From: Coturnix japonica
Taxonomy: Eukaryota; Chordata; Aves; Galliformes; Phasianidae
Direction: 5' to 3'
Assembly (NCBI RefSeq): GCF_001577835.2
Contig: NC_029516.1
Location: 71,989,221-72,053,220, forward strand
DNA length: 64,000 nucleotides
In this document: positions 1 to 12,250 of the stretch, piece by piece
Layout: each line of letters begins with the position of its first letter
Numbering within the stretch: position 1 is the stretch's first letter
Notes under the pieces: generated by a model
What the model was told of the DNA's origin: nothing
The model's database searches: none
What the model saw: the letters and a program-made list of their open reading frames with translations, nothing else
Program-made: the position numbers and the translations under genes

Positions 1-1000
1 ACAGCGGCAGGGAGAGATGGTGGAAACCTCTCCTGCAAGAAAGAGAAAGGATTATGGTTTGTAAAGAGCTACTGTTAAACAAGCCTAGGGCTAAAGGAGA
101 TTCCCTTCTCTGGAGAGAAATAAAGCAGAGGTTCTTTTTCTCTCCTGGCTTGTTCTGATCCACAGCAACATGACAGAAGCAGTCAGAGGGGCTGTTTGGC
201 ACCTGCCAGAATGCTCGCCTTTGCTGGCCTCCTGTTATGGAAAAGGAAGTTATTTTCAAGCAGACTAATCAGCTGCACATTGCAGCTGGCTTGCCCCATA
301 ATACCATGCAAAGCTAGCATATGGCTCATTACAATATACTCTGAGTATGTGTTCAGCCAAACAATCCACCAAGGTATTATTGCTTCTCTGATGTGCCGTT
401 TGCACTTTTTGCAAACAAAGCAACAAACAATTCCTTTGGAGACTCTTTTCAATTTTAGATGGGGCTTGAGAAAGCTGAATTTCTTGCTGTGCTATGAAGG
501 AGGTTACAAGATGATTCTCCGTCTCTTGCTAGATGGGCATTTCAGGTTCCAGAGGAATCTGAGCTTCCTTACACATCACATATCTCTGATAGTGGATGGT
601 TGTTCTAAAGGTGTTTCTCCTGGTCTTGTCCAAAGGCACACATCAATATTTGATATTGATCTTGGCCAGCAGTGTCTGTAACTATTGCCCTGATCCTGCC
701 CAGTTTCCCATCACATAGATGTGGCCTGCGGGGTCTGCCCTGTGGTGGGAGCTCCAGTTGCACCACTAACACCTGCAGGGAGTTCAAGCTGAGAAGAGTT
801 TATGAACCACACTTCCATAATTAGAGCATACTAAAAACTTAGATATTATCCTAAGAGACAGGATTGGCCATTATGATCTCCGAGTAGTGACTGAGGCAGA
901 GATGACTCAGATAACATCACTGACCATACAAGTGGGACTTAGAATGGAACCCTTAGAATGGTTCTCTCGAACTACTGTGCTATGCTGCCTTTGAGTGAAA
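1..1000. other. non-coding flank, nothing recognised
   Basis: Open frames here overlap on both strands and resemble no protein family I know. I see no clear repeat. It is probably part of the intergenic DNA upstream of NHLH2. Confidence 0.5.
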
Positions 1001-1700
1001 CCGTGGGCTATTTGTGTGCGCTTATCTCAACAAGTGCAATCATCATTTGGCTCATAATCTTGACATTCTGACGCTTCACTTTCTTCCTTATTATCAGCAT
1101 ACGGAAAATTTGTTTGGACACGTCTAGTGCCCTGTGTACTGCCAGTGATCCCATAGAAGTACATAGGAGAACAAAGGCTGCCTGCGCTGCCGGCCGGGGC
1201 CAGCAGGAGGAGGCCGAGCGCCACCGGCCTCGCCGTGGGGACGCTCCCATCCCGTCCCCGTCCTCTACCGGAGTGCTGGTCAGCCCCGGGCTTCGGAAAT
1301 GAGATGGGGGCGATGAAGATCTCCGAGTTGTTGCAAAAACCGTTTATAAGCTGTGAATCGGCTCTACGGCCACTCCGGGGTCTGCTGCACACTGTGCTGA
1401 GTACTCTGTCCTGCCAGCACGCATGATGGAGCGGGAATCACATCTTGCTGTTCAATACGATCACTCTGGCGTGTCTGAAATTAAGCCTGGATTAAGCTTT
1501 GTCATAATATGGAGGCTGTCTTGTCAGATGTTTCTGGTAGAAGATACACTAATCTGCCATTCATACAGCTGAAGACCTAGTTCGTAATTGTTATTGCAAT
1601 CAGTCACTGTGCCATTATCACTATACTGCGCTATACCGCAACAGGAGTGGAGCTGCAACTCAAAGCAATAACCGTAGAATATTTGTGCCAGCAGAGGTGA
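1000..1700 (-). promoter_or_regulatory. orphan CpG-rich patch with a minus-strand TATA-like box
   Basis: About 20 CpG dinucleotides fall between 1180 and 1400, far above the surrounding DNA, and CpGs stay unusually frequent in the AT-richer flanks out to about 1700. On the minus strand a TATAAA box lies at 1343-1348. Roughly 95 bp downstream is an ATG at 1250, opening an 80-codon frame that ends at 1008. A second minus-strand frame (1392-1027) contains a signal-peptide-like stretch, PVALGLLLLAPAGSAGS. I do not recognise either product. It could be the promoter or first exon of a minus-strand gene lying to the left (SLC22A15 would be expected there from human gene order), a processed pseudogene, or an unannotated non-coding transcript start. 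Only the composition and the motifs are seen directly. Confidence 0.4.
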
Positions 1701-1900
1701 GAGAAGCAACTGCTTTATAGAGGACTGGCTTTCTTGTTATGGCATTGCTAGGTACCAAGTTCACCAGCATAGTGATCACTTGCCCTACCGCATCTTCCAT
1801 GCTGCTAGGAAGAATTACATTGCAATAACAAGTACAGAATAGCTGTAAAATTTGTTTACAGTGGTGAAATCTATGAAAGGAGCAGAGAAAGATTTATCAA

Positions 1901-4900
1901 GTCCAAGTCACATCATAGAATTCCTAGGGCTCAATGTGTGCAGTGTTTCTATATCTGAGCCACTAGACTGAAACACAAAAGGAAATCTGTCTTGAGTGAA
2001 CTGAGACTCTGTGAGAGAAAATGCTCCAGAAAATGGAAATGGTGGAGTCTATGTCTTGTGCAGCAAATTCAAATCTATATTTTTCTTTTCTAGAAAGCGT
2101 GGATGATGCTGAAATCGTCCTGAGAGCCCCTGAATAGCTTTGCTCAGTCCAAAGCTGGCCATTTGGAGCTGTTGCTATGAATGAAAACTGGAGAGCACTT
2201 TTGCTGCCAGAGATCCAGTGGTGTTGAAATGAAGCTACATTACGGCCTTCATATCCACAGGCTCCTCAGCAAAGTTCGCAAGCAGTGCCCCAGCTTTGTT
2301 TCCTCCTTTTAGGGAAGCCCCAGAAGGCAGCAGCAACAGAGAACTTCCCTTCTGCTGTCTCCAGCACTGCCATTCAAGGCTTGAGGCCTGTTCTTGGAGG
2401 CCATCCTCACTGCTCATCAGTTAGCTCCTTGTTGGCTCAAACTGCCAAAGAGGACATCTGGTAGAAGAAGGGAGCTGGTGGTTTTTCTGAGACCAACAGT
2501 ATCCTTATTAGCAGCTGCGTTTGACTTCTAATTTCATCTAGGCCACTGAACTGTTGGAGGATGACAGCAGCTCCACTGAGTTTCGAGGGTAGAAGTGCAC
2601 CTAAAGGCTTCAGCTGTATTAGCATGTTTGGCTGCTGAGTGACAGATCTGCCATCGGGTACAAAGTCAGGGATGACATGCTAAGAGAAGCTGGCATTTTT
2701 GATCGGTTCATTGGCCATGACACCTAAGGCAGGAGTTTGCTTAACTCCCAGACCCTATTTCCAGTGCCTTTAATGATTGCAACCAATGAAGTGAATTGTG
2801 TCAAGGGGACGGAGGCTCCCTTAGAAGGGATAAAGGAAGCACAAGTGTGAAGAACTGCTGGGGCTGGGTTATTCATCCTAACCATAGGGTATGCTGGAGA
2901 AAGGGCTCCAAACTTCTCAGCAAAGGTTAACTTGCCATTGCCTCACAACAAGATTTTTAAGATTCATACATGTGCATACTGAAAATTGAATCCTATCTTG
3001 GATTACTTGATCTCCCAAAGGGTGGAGTGGAGTGGAGCAAGAATTCAGGAATCGGGATGGGAAGCCTACGGAAATCAAGGCCATAATCTAAACTGGTTTC
3101 CTAACAAATGAAAAAGAACATACTGACTGAAAGAAAAAGTCAAAATGGAAATGGAAGATCCTTTCTTTGCCAGGGTCTTGCTGCTAGACTTAAAAATCAA
3201 CAGCCAAAAAGTGGGGCCCCAAGATTTGACTATGGGGAGAAGACAAGAATTAGTCAATAGCCAATGTAGATGATGCTGCTCCTGGAAAAGTGGATGCAAG
3301 AGCAGAGCAGAAGTTACTGGAGGTAGAACTGAACAACTCCCTCTTTGAAACCTGTTCTGATTTTGGTACTCCAAGCAGAATCCTGTCCCCCTCTGGTGTA
3401 TTCTGGTCCACCTTGACCACTAATTAAGTGATGCCTATTACAAAATGAGAAACCACACCCCATAATTCAAATGAGGATCTTGGTTTTCAGCTATTTGAGA
3501 GTCAGTTTTGAAAGCTGTGACTAGAATCAGACCTGTCCTATGAAGAAAAGGCAGCACCTGAGGAAGTCAGTCATTAGGTTTTGGGTTGAGATCAAATTTT
3601 CCTTAAGCTAAGAGAAGCTGGAACCAGTATTTGGATTTTTATCCCAACTGCTGCCCTATTCATCCACCTTCAAGATTGCTTTAAGTGAACTTGTTAGTTG
3701 CTGCTTTCTTTGGAGTTCCAGTTGGGCTCATTGAAAGTGTCTGTATTGTTTCCAATTATCTGTAAGTAAAACATAGCAGCTTCAGATACCAAAGAAGGGG
3801 AAAGGCAGAAATGGAAAAGAGACTAGTCAGGGGAGCTTTTTATATTCAATTAAAAGAAGTTAGCCCTTAATTCATGCTACTCCAAATCCATGTGATGCCT
3901 TGGGATTATTTTAAATTAAAAAGTTTTCTGAAGTGGCTTGAATTTGCTATTTGAAGCTTAGCCCTTTTCACATCAACTGAATGTACTCAGTCCATAGTCA
4001 GCATCTTCCTAAAATGTACGCATTATCCTGGAGTCATTCTCAGATAATCCAACAAGCAATGGACAAGTGGTTTCACTTCTACACTCTATGGAGATTCCTG
4101 CAACCTCCCAAAAGGAAATGAATTATTCTTCTTGCCTACATGCCAAGATTTTCAAGAACCTGCATATTTCTTTCTTTTGGCTCTGATCCAAAACCTCCTT
4201 GCGGTCAATGTAAAAATGTCCACTGATTTCCCTGGGCTTTACTTTGGGTTAATAAATAAACTCCAAAGTCTTTGAACAAATAACACTGTGGAAATACAGT
4301 GCTAATGCTAGCACCTCTTCAGACAGTTCTTCATCTGGCAGTATTCCCACAGAAGACAGACTGAGTGAAAGCCAAGTGTGGAGCTCCAGATTTCAGCCAT
4401 TGTCTTCTAAAACAATGGATGTGTAATCCAAATTGTTCTGCTTTGTTAGGACCGAAGTGTATCAGCTCAAAAGGGTTTATTCCCAGAGAAATTTCATGGT
4501 AGGCAGGATATATTGTACCCAATAATATCCCAAGAAGTTTAGTGGCCACAGGAGATCTGGCTCTTTGTTACTGACTAGGAAGTACAAGGCTGAAAAGAGC
4601 ATCCCTAGTGAGCAGAACTATCCTTATTTCAAAAGCAGGGAAGAAGGAATGAAAGTTCAAAGCCAAGCTCCTGGAAGACAACAGGAAACCCCTGTTAGCT
4701 ACAGAGGTGCCCAGATTTATCTAATGAATCAGTGGCACAGGCAAGAAACTGACCCAAACTTCATAAAATTACAGAAGCTCATTGGCCCCATGACTTTGCT
4801 CCTTTTAGCTTTGTCTAAACTCTTTGCCTTTATTTAGTTGCATTGATTAATGATTATCAGCTTTGGTCATTCATCAGTACTGATGCTACAGAGCAGTGTG

Positions 4901-7900
4901 TGGAGACTTTTCTGGCCTCTTAAGTCCCATTCAGTTTAACCCTGATTCTGCTGAGGTCTCTGTGATTAGCATCTAAGACCCTGACAAATCCAGCACAAGT
5001 TAATAGTGGGGAAACATTCAGGCAGACAGAAACCCTCCAGTGTTTCTTCAGTGTCTCCACTCAGAGAGTAGATTTAGTTTGGATACAAGAAAAAAAGTGT
5101 TTTATGATATATTATATTATTATTGGTATATTATCACATGCAAATTGTCAAAATTATTGGCATGTCTAAACACATTCATTTTGCCAGGCAGTTGGAAGGA
5201 ACGTGCCGAATGCTTGAGAAATGACACCGTGAGATTCAGCTGGCTGTACGGATCATACACCCCATGATAGCGCTTGTCAACTCAGGGTAGCTCTACAAGT
5301 CTAGAGTGTCACCTGGAGTCACACCAGCCACGACAGACATTTCTTCCCCCCTGACCTAGAAAACAATCCCCTGCTCGCTTTCAGAGGTGCCGCTTAACCA
5401 AGTGTCTCCATAGGAGGACTATGCACGCATTTGACACTGATGAAGTAGCTACTAATCAAAGTGAAGGCTCCAACCTTTGAAACTTGCAGCTGTAATTAGT
5501 TCGGGGCTCAGGACTCAACTATAACTCCTTGGGTCTCATTCAAGGACCCAACAAAAGACTGTTTTTCTGACGTAGATTCAAAGTAGTCAATGTTAAAAAA
5601 TGAATGATAAACTGATATAATGAGAGCTACTTCAGGGAATGTTACAACAGATCTGTGTTCATATAAGACAGAAGCAAAATACTTAGAGCTGCACTCCATC
5701 TAGTTTGGCCTAGATGACCTGAGATCCCTATGAGTGACCCCACCTCGAATTATGAGGATTCCAGTTTGTTTAGACTAATAAATCAGAATCAGTGCACATC
5801 CCACAGTAACAATTCATGAGTCTGGAGAGTAACATGCTGATCAAGAACAGGGTGTTGGAGAAACAGCTCCATTTCACCTCACAGTATGATACCTTCTGCA
5901 GAAGGAAGGCAGAGCTGTTTAGTAAGTGATAAAGTGCACAACAGACTTCCAGTGAAGAGGATCTCTACAGTGTGATTACAGAGCCAGAGGGATCCACACA
6001 TGGCAAGGCACACCCCTGAAGTGTGCCAACTATTCAGCTACCACTGCACTAACTCTGCTCTAAGATCAATGACCAATCTGATTTCTGCTGGACTGCAGAT
6101 GTTGCTGCCATATAATACCTACAAAACTGATAGGCAGGAAAATAAGCTGGGAGAAAAACATCCATGTACTGATGATATGTATTGGCCAGCACGCGGCAAA
6201 TGCAATTCATGGTAGGAAATGCATTATTCTGTCCTTGCTGGGAATTATAAAGAATGGCAACATGTTACGTGATTGAAATAGTCAAGCACCTCCCACCCTC
6301 GGGAAGGATTCAAAGGAAGCCACAGTTATGCCTCAGAAAAGTAGAGAGCAAAACCACAATATCATGAAGAATTACAGTATTAATGTAATACTTAAATACC
6401 TGACCAGGGCAGAGTGGAGACAGTCCTTTGAGAGCCCCAAAGAAGGTGAAGGGAAGTGTCAGGTCATGGATCCATCCAAATGTCCAACTAGGAGCAGCCG
6501 GGAACAGGATCAGAGTTGGGACTGGGAACAAAGCTGCTTACAACACAGGTCTGGCACCCAGCCTTGAAAACTCCTCTGCCATTCAGGATCATATTAAGAC
6601 ACACCTATAGCAATGCTCAAGCTGGATGCTGGGATCTCTGCCTTGAGCTTATACAGGATGCTGCCCTTGAAGTGCATTTCACCTGATACAGGATGGCCAC
6701 GCTTACCAAGTGTGTGAGCTCAGTGAGAAGAATAGTAGCTCACAACCGAAAGAGGTCTTTAAAAACAAAACAGACCATCATCAGAAATGTTCTTCTCGTT
6801 TCCCAGTGTCAAGATCACTGGAAGCCACACAAGCAAGGAGAACGATACCAGAAGGAATGGAAGAGGATCAGCAGACAGCACACCCAAAGAAATAAAAGTC
6901 ATGTCCAGGAATGGGAGAACATTTTAGTAGCCTCTACCATCAGCTCGGCTGATGCTGGGAACAAAAAGCAGGCTGTAGTAAGCTGCATGGCCATGAGGCA
7001 GCGAGCGCAGGATCGAAAGGTGCCTTGGAAAGACTGTCCCGCCATATGCAAGTGCAACGTCTGCCATAGCTGTGAAGCTTCTAAAGCAGCTGCTGCCAGC
7101 ATGGCAGAGGTTCAGACTCAGAAGCACTTCATTGTTCCTTGCTGTGTGTCCTGCCGAGCTGTGCTTGAAATCATCTCCAAAGCTGCACCCCAGGCTGAGT
7201 TCATTGCTTATGGTTCTAGCAAGGTTTAAGACACTCCACCTGTTTCAAGCTGCATCAGCCTCAGGACAGGGCAGGTTCCTACAAGAACCACAGGTACAAA
7301 CCATACTAGGATGCACTATTTTCCAATGGAATTGGCTTTTGGGCTGCTGAGAATGAGCAAAGTTGTGCAATAAAACACATGGGAATGCCTGACCTGAAGC
7401 CCCTGTCTCCAATTCTTTCAAAACAAATAGAATGCAAAAATGAGCAGGCTTTAACCAGCCTTGGTAAGCAGCCAACACGGGCACATGGTTAGCTTGAGCA
7501 GGACTGGACAGCATATGGCACAGCGACCTGGCTCCTTGTGAATAATGGAGTATAATAAAACCTGTCAAACTGCTATTGGCAGCTAGGGTGAGGAAAAACC
7601 CTATGTGCACAGACAGTTTGAGAAAACCTGCTTGTCAGTGCCATGCAAAACATTTTGCAGCAGTAAATATACATGTGTAAAGCGTTTCTCAGGCTGGAGT
7701 GTTTTATCCTGGGTTCCCAAATTCTGTAGTAGTGCGGGGATGGCAAAAGTGAGGGGAACGCCAGTAGCTGGGAGCAACTTATACCAGGTGCATGGGGAGG
7801 TGAAGGAGAAGGGAGCCAAGAAGTGGGTCCAGAAGCAAGAACAGCAGGAGGAGCTGGAAGGGGTGGTTGGAAGACAGAGGAGAGCCATGGCCACCTGCAG

Positions 7901-8540
7901 GTGTGCTGTCTGCAAGCACATGGAGGGGACAGGGACTGTGGTGCATCCTCCACCAAGATGAGGCAGCCTCCTCCTGCCCTGGAGGCAAGAGTCCATGTTT
8001 TGAGAGCTAAACCTCCAAGGCAAGGAGTAAACAGCAGGGTTCTTTGCAATGCACCCACCCAGCCAGTGCCAGCAGGGAAATACAGGCAGGGGATGTGCAG
8101 CTCTTCACCTGTGAAAGAATAGCTGCTGTGACACCCCTACAGAGCTCCACCAGAGGGACATAAGTCAGAATTAACCTTCAGTTTTCAAATCTTGGACAGT
8201 CAGGCCTAGCCCTGGCTATAGGCAGCATCTCTGGAAGAATCTGAGTGTCACAAGGCCTGAGGACAGTTTGCCTTGAACTTGTCTGTGTCCTGCAATGCTC
8301 TGCTTCTTCTGGATTTGGGCAGCTACAGCAGTGCTCCTGCTCCTTCAGAGTCACTGGGAAGCAGGATCACTGCTTAGTCACTACAGCCTGCCATTTCAGG
8401 AGCCTCCAGTGCCTTAAAATGTTGCTGTTGCTGCCTAGGATGGCTGGTTGGTGGCATCAACGGCCTGCCTTCTCTCTGCTAAATGCACCTACACGGGAGC
8501 AGTAGCAACAATCTGGAATTCAGAAAGCCTACAAACAGGC
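1901..8540. other. non-coding intergenic DNA
   Basis: No coding region is supported. The longest frame, 6693-7229 on the plus strand (178 codons), has no recognisable domain and is overlapped by open frames on both strands. A vague CR1-tail-like string around 5690-5730 is too short to call. Nothing else stands out. Confidence 0.5.
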
Positions 8541-8700
8541 AGCCCCATTTTAATTAGTTGAGTACAGAGACTAATTAATATGTAAATGAGGAGCTTACCA
8601 ATATTAATCATCTGTTTTACTAGGCTGCTTCACTGAAGAGTTTCTAACGAATTCGCAGATGAAGCTTCCATGACATTAAAAATCAGCTGAGCACCTATAT
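8540..8700. promoter_or_regulatory. candidate enhancer: AT-rich homeodomain-site cluster
   Basis: Several TAAT cores lie close together here: TTTTAATTAG near 8549, CTAATTAATATG near 8571 and TATTAATCAT near 8600. The block is bounded by more GC-balanced DNA and lacks repeat signatures. That is typical of conserved enhancers flanking developmental transcription factor genes such as NHLH2. Conservation itself cannot be seen from one sequence. Confidence 0.25.
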
Positions 8701-11680
8701 GACAATACTCACTGCCTAGAAGAGGGGAAGGCAGAAAGGGAGAGCTGGGTTTTGCTTTTTTGGAAGGAGAACAGCAGAGACTAAAACTAATTTCATCTCT
8801 GGCAATTATCGCATACGCTGACTGAGTCAACCTTTTCCAAGACCAAATTGAAAGCATTTCAGCAAGCTGGACATCAGAAAGCACTTGGAACAGTACCTGT
8901 ATAGGTGTGTCTGTCTGTGCGTGCTCACATATGTGCTAGCAAAGCAGGACAACTTCACATAAAAGTGGTCTGTTTTTAACACATGTCATTAACACTCAAT
9001 GCTGTGGAACATCAGCCCTAACTAAAAACAGGCTGATGTGGATCTGTAGTTTTCCTAGCTCTATTCCTGCTACTAATGCCTAAAACAAGAGTAATCAAAA
9101 TCACACCCCTGAGCAACGATACTCTTTTCTCTGCTGGGTTTATGTTTTTACCCCAGGAACTTCTCAAATTCAGCCTCTGACTCTCATACATGACTTCAAT
9201 GCTTGTGAGTTTCCCTGGATTCCACTGAAATCAAATAAGGAATGTTTTCACCTGTAACAAATCTGCCAAAACATCTTTGTACCTCCTGCTTTTCTTTTCA
9301 TATCCCTTTACCCCCATGTTCCCCCCATTAAAAGCAGGGCTTACATTCTTGCCGTGTTCCTTTAAATGACTTAAAAAGTGAGCACGAGATGTGCAAATCT
9401 CTTCTTGAATCCCAGGTGGGAGCAGAAATCTGCCAGCAAGATACTTCAAAAAATTAAAGGCAGCCTTAAAAATGAATCCAAAAACAGTCTGGTCTTCAGT
9501 GCCAGCGAATGGGGCTTTGGATTAAAGAGGTTCCTGAGGTTGCAGAGCTGGAAAATGGAAATAGCTCAGCAGCACCTGCCATCACTCCTGAGATAGGCTT
9601 CTCCCTCCCAGCTGACCACACCGAGGATGCACATCTCATTTATTTAGAGAGAAGGCCCGGAGAAAGGTTCCTCATTCAGCTGCTCTTCATCCACAGGCAG
9701 GGAGTGTTTCCCTCCTGAGCTGGGGATACTGAGACTAAGGGGAAAGCTGTGCCCTGCACTTGCTCCTAATGCTCTCCATAAAATCCTTCCACTGCTAACT
9801 GGTAACTGGTTTTCCTCATTCGTCCTCCCAGCCCATCTTCTCTTCACTGTGATGCTTTTGGCTTCCAGCCTCTGGGGTGGTGCAGCATTGTCAGGGACGA
9901 GGGCCACACCTGGATAAGACACATCCTGATGGTAAGAGTCTGTCCCTGACTTGTGCAGGGTCAGAGGCACAATCTTCTCACTCACCTGCTCCATCCTACC
10001 CAGCAGATCTCTTCCACTCAGCACAGGCCTCCTCTCACAGCCCCCACATTGGCTTGTAATGCCCCAAAATGAACGTTTTCAAGAGTGATGAGCGACTGAA
10101 AATTGGCAAATGGAACAAAAATGTTTAGCAGGCTGTAGCAATAGCTGTTTCTAGCACAACACCCACAGCCACAGACAGAAGGAAGGCGAGTGCAAAAGAT
10201 GGGGAGCGACAGTAAACACAGTCGAGTATTCAGAAAAGCAAAGAGCTCCCGTTTTTCTGGTGTGAACACATTAAACTAACCTCAGCTTTTGGGGTCTGCA
10301 AAACAAGCTCTTTTGAGCTTAATGCTAATAGGAATATTCTCCTGGGGAATGATGATCCCACCGATGGGAGGGGTGTTTTTACAGGTAAATTGTCTTGATA
10401 TTAGCGATGCAAATAAGAGCAGTGTTGCTGAGGCTGGGTGATGGAAAGATGGAACTGTGTTGAAACTGACTGAGGAGGATCAGGCAGGGTGTCCTCTTTG
10501 TTGTTGCAAGCAGAACTGAGCAAGATGAAAACAACACAGGCAAGAGGTTTTGCAAACTTCTGAGGTCATTCTGTTGTCGTTTTAAAAGGGGATCATATAG
10601 GTTTTGTTTTTCCTATGACTTGCTTACTTTTACCAAGTGCAGAAAAAAAATCAGAAGGAGAAGGTGGATCTTTTTGTTCTTTGGAGGAAGCGAAGGGGTG
10701 GGGAATTGAGGGGGAAAGAGCAAGTCAGGAGAAACTGAAGGAATAAAGTGTCTCATCCCTGATACAGAAGCAAGGAAAGAAAAACCCTAAATGGTGTTTC
10801 CAAGCTCTCGTGTCACATCTCACTATAATCCCCTCAAAACAGTGAAAACCGCAGTGATTATGAATCAATTTTTTGTTGTTCCTCGTGAATCTTGAGGGGG
10901 AAAGGAAGCTTCTGCCATTTTAATTCCTTTGTTAATGTCTTTATGAATGCAATTAGCACTTCATTCACGCTCCTTTGTTTCTGGATCCCATTATGGAGTG
11001 GCTTATGCCAACTCCTCTCTCCCCAGAGAGGTAAGGCATGGCGCGGCTCCGCTCAGCTGTGTGGCTGAGCACTGACAAACTCAATTTGCAGGAGGAGTGG
11101 GTGAGGTGACGCTGTGCAGTGATATGGGCGAATGGCCCCTTCCACACCAAAGAAGATATCATCTATCTTGGGGAAACATGTCTGCAACGTGGGTAAGTGG
11201 AAGGGAAACAAGGCTGATTCACCTGACAAGAAAGTAACCTAAGACAGCTGGTCTTAAAACGGAGACAACTAATGATTCCACCCCTTTTTCTGCTTCTCTG
11301 ATATAAACATCAATAACTTCTAGGCAGGAAGCTGGGAGAAGCCAGCAGACTCTTTCTCCTGACTTCTCTTTGTGCTGGCCCAGCATTCGCCCTGTCACAC
11401 CACAGACTTGGTCAAGCACCGATGTCCAAACACCCACCATTAGCACCAGGTCCTCTCCTGCTCCACTCCCATCCCAAAAGAACCCGCTGCTGGTTAACGT
11501 AGATCACTGTTTCCATCAAAACAAGCAGAAGAAAGGGGGAAACGATGGGCTTTCAGGCCTGAGGAAAAGAGACGGGGATTCTTTATCACTTATTAAATGT
11601 GCAATTCAAAACCCGGTGAATAGGGAGATGAAAAGCTCCTGCTGAGAAATGGAGAGAGAAATTGCATTTTGGCCTCAGGG
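8701..11680. other. non-coding intergenic DNA
   Basis: No gene is supported. A perfect octamer ATGCAAAT occurs at 10407-10414. The stretch 10855-10975 is AT-rich, with a CAATTAG homeodomain-like site and CCTTTGTT SOX-like sites, and may be regulatory. No repeat elements were recognised. Confidence 0.4.
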
Positions 11681-11684
11681 AAAC

Positions 11685-12250
11685 CTGCGCCTATAATATT
11701 AAAGATGTGCAAATAAATAAATAAAGGCAATAGCCAGATTTACGTGTCTAATATCCTTGTGTGCCATGATCAATGTCGATATTTTACTTTTTTATGAGGT
11801 TCTCCAAAAATCTATGGCCCTTTCCTTTATTAATTGTAGATCCTCATTGCAAAGGTCTTTCGCATGTCTCCAGCAACTAGGTCTTAGCTGTCAACTCCAT
11901 TAAATTCTATTATAATATGGCATGATTGAATGCTCCAGTGGGATTGGCCAGCCAGCGTGTATTAATATATTATGGAGCACGCAGAAGCAGGCACCGGCAC
12001 CTTACTGCATTCACAAAGATGCTGTCATGTTTACAGTTTTTTTTCCTCCCCGCACACGGCTGCTGTTTCAATGGAAACGTAAATTATCCCTTGCAAAATA
12101 AAAAAAAACAGAACAGTGTAAACTGCCAGGGAGCTTTCCTGGGATGTAGGAGCCAGCAGCTTTCCCTCCAGCGAGCAGACGCTCATTCTCTTCTTGGGAT
12201 GTATTTGTATGACTTTAATTAGTTTGTGTTTGTACAGTATGAGGAGGCCC
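11685..12250. promoter_or_regulatory. candidate conserved non-coding element, AT-rich
   Basis: A block of more than 500 bp is rich in TAAT, TTAATT and ATTAATATATTA strings, includes a short AAAT run at 11711-11725 and carries no repeat signature. Its texture is like that of conserved non-coding elements in gene deserts around neural transcription factors. This is inferred from texture only; cross-species alignment would decide it. Confidence 0.25.

Noticed and set aside
5660-5760. String resembling a CR1 3' end (GGCCTAGATGACCTGAGATC)
   Set aside because: Too short and diverged, with no tail repeat; could be chance.
6693-7229. Plus-strand 178-codon frame
   Set aside because: No recognisable domain, overlapping open frames on both strands, no promoter or splice context.
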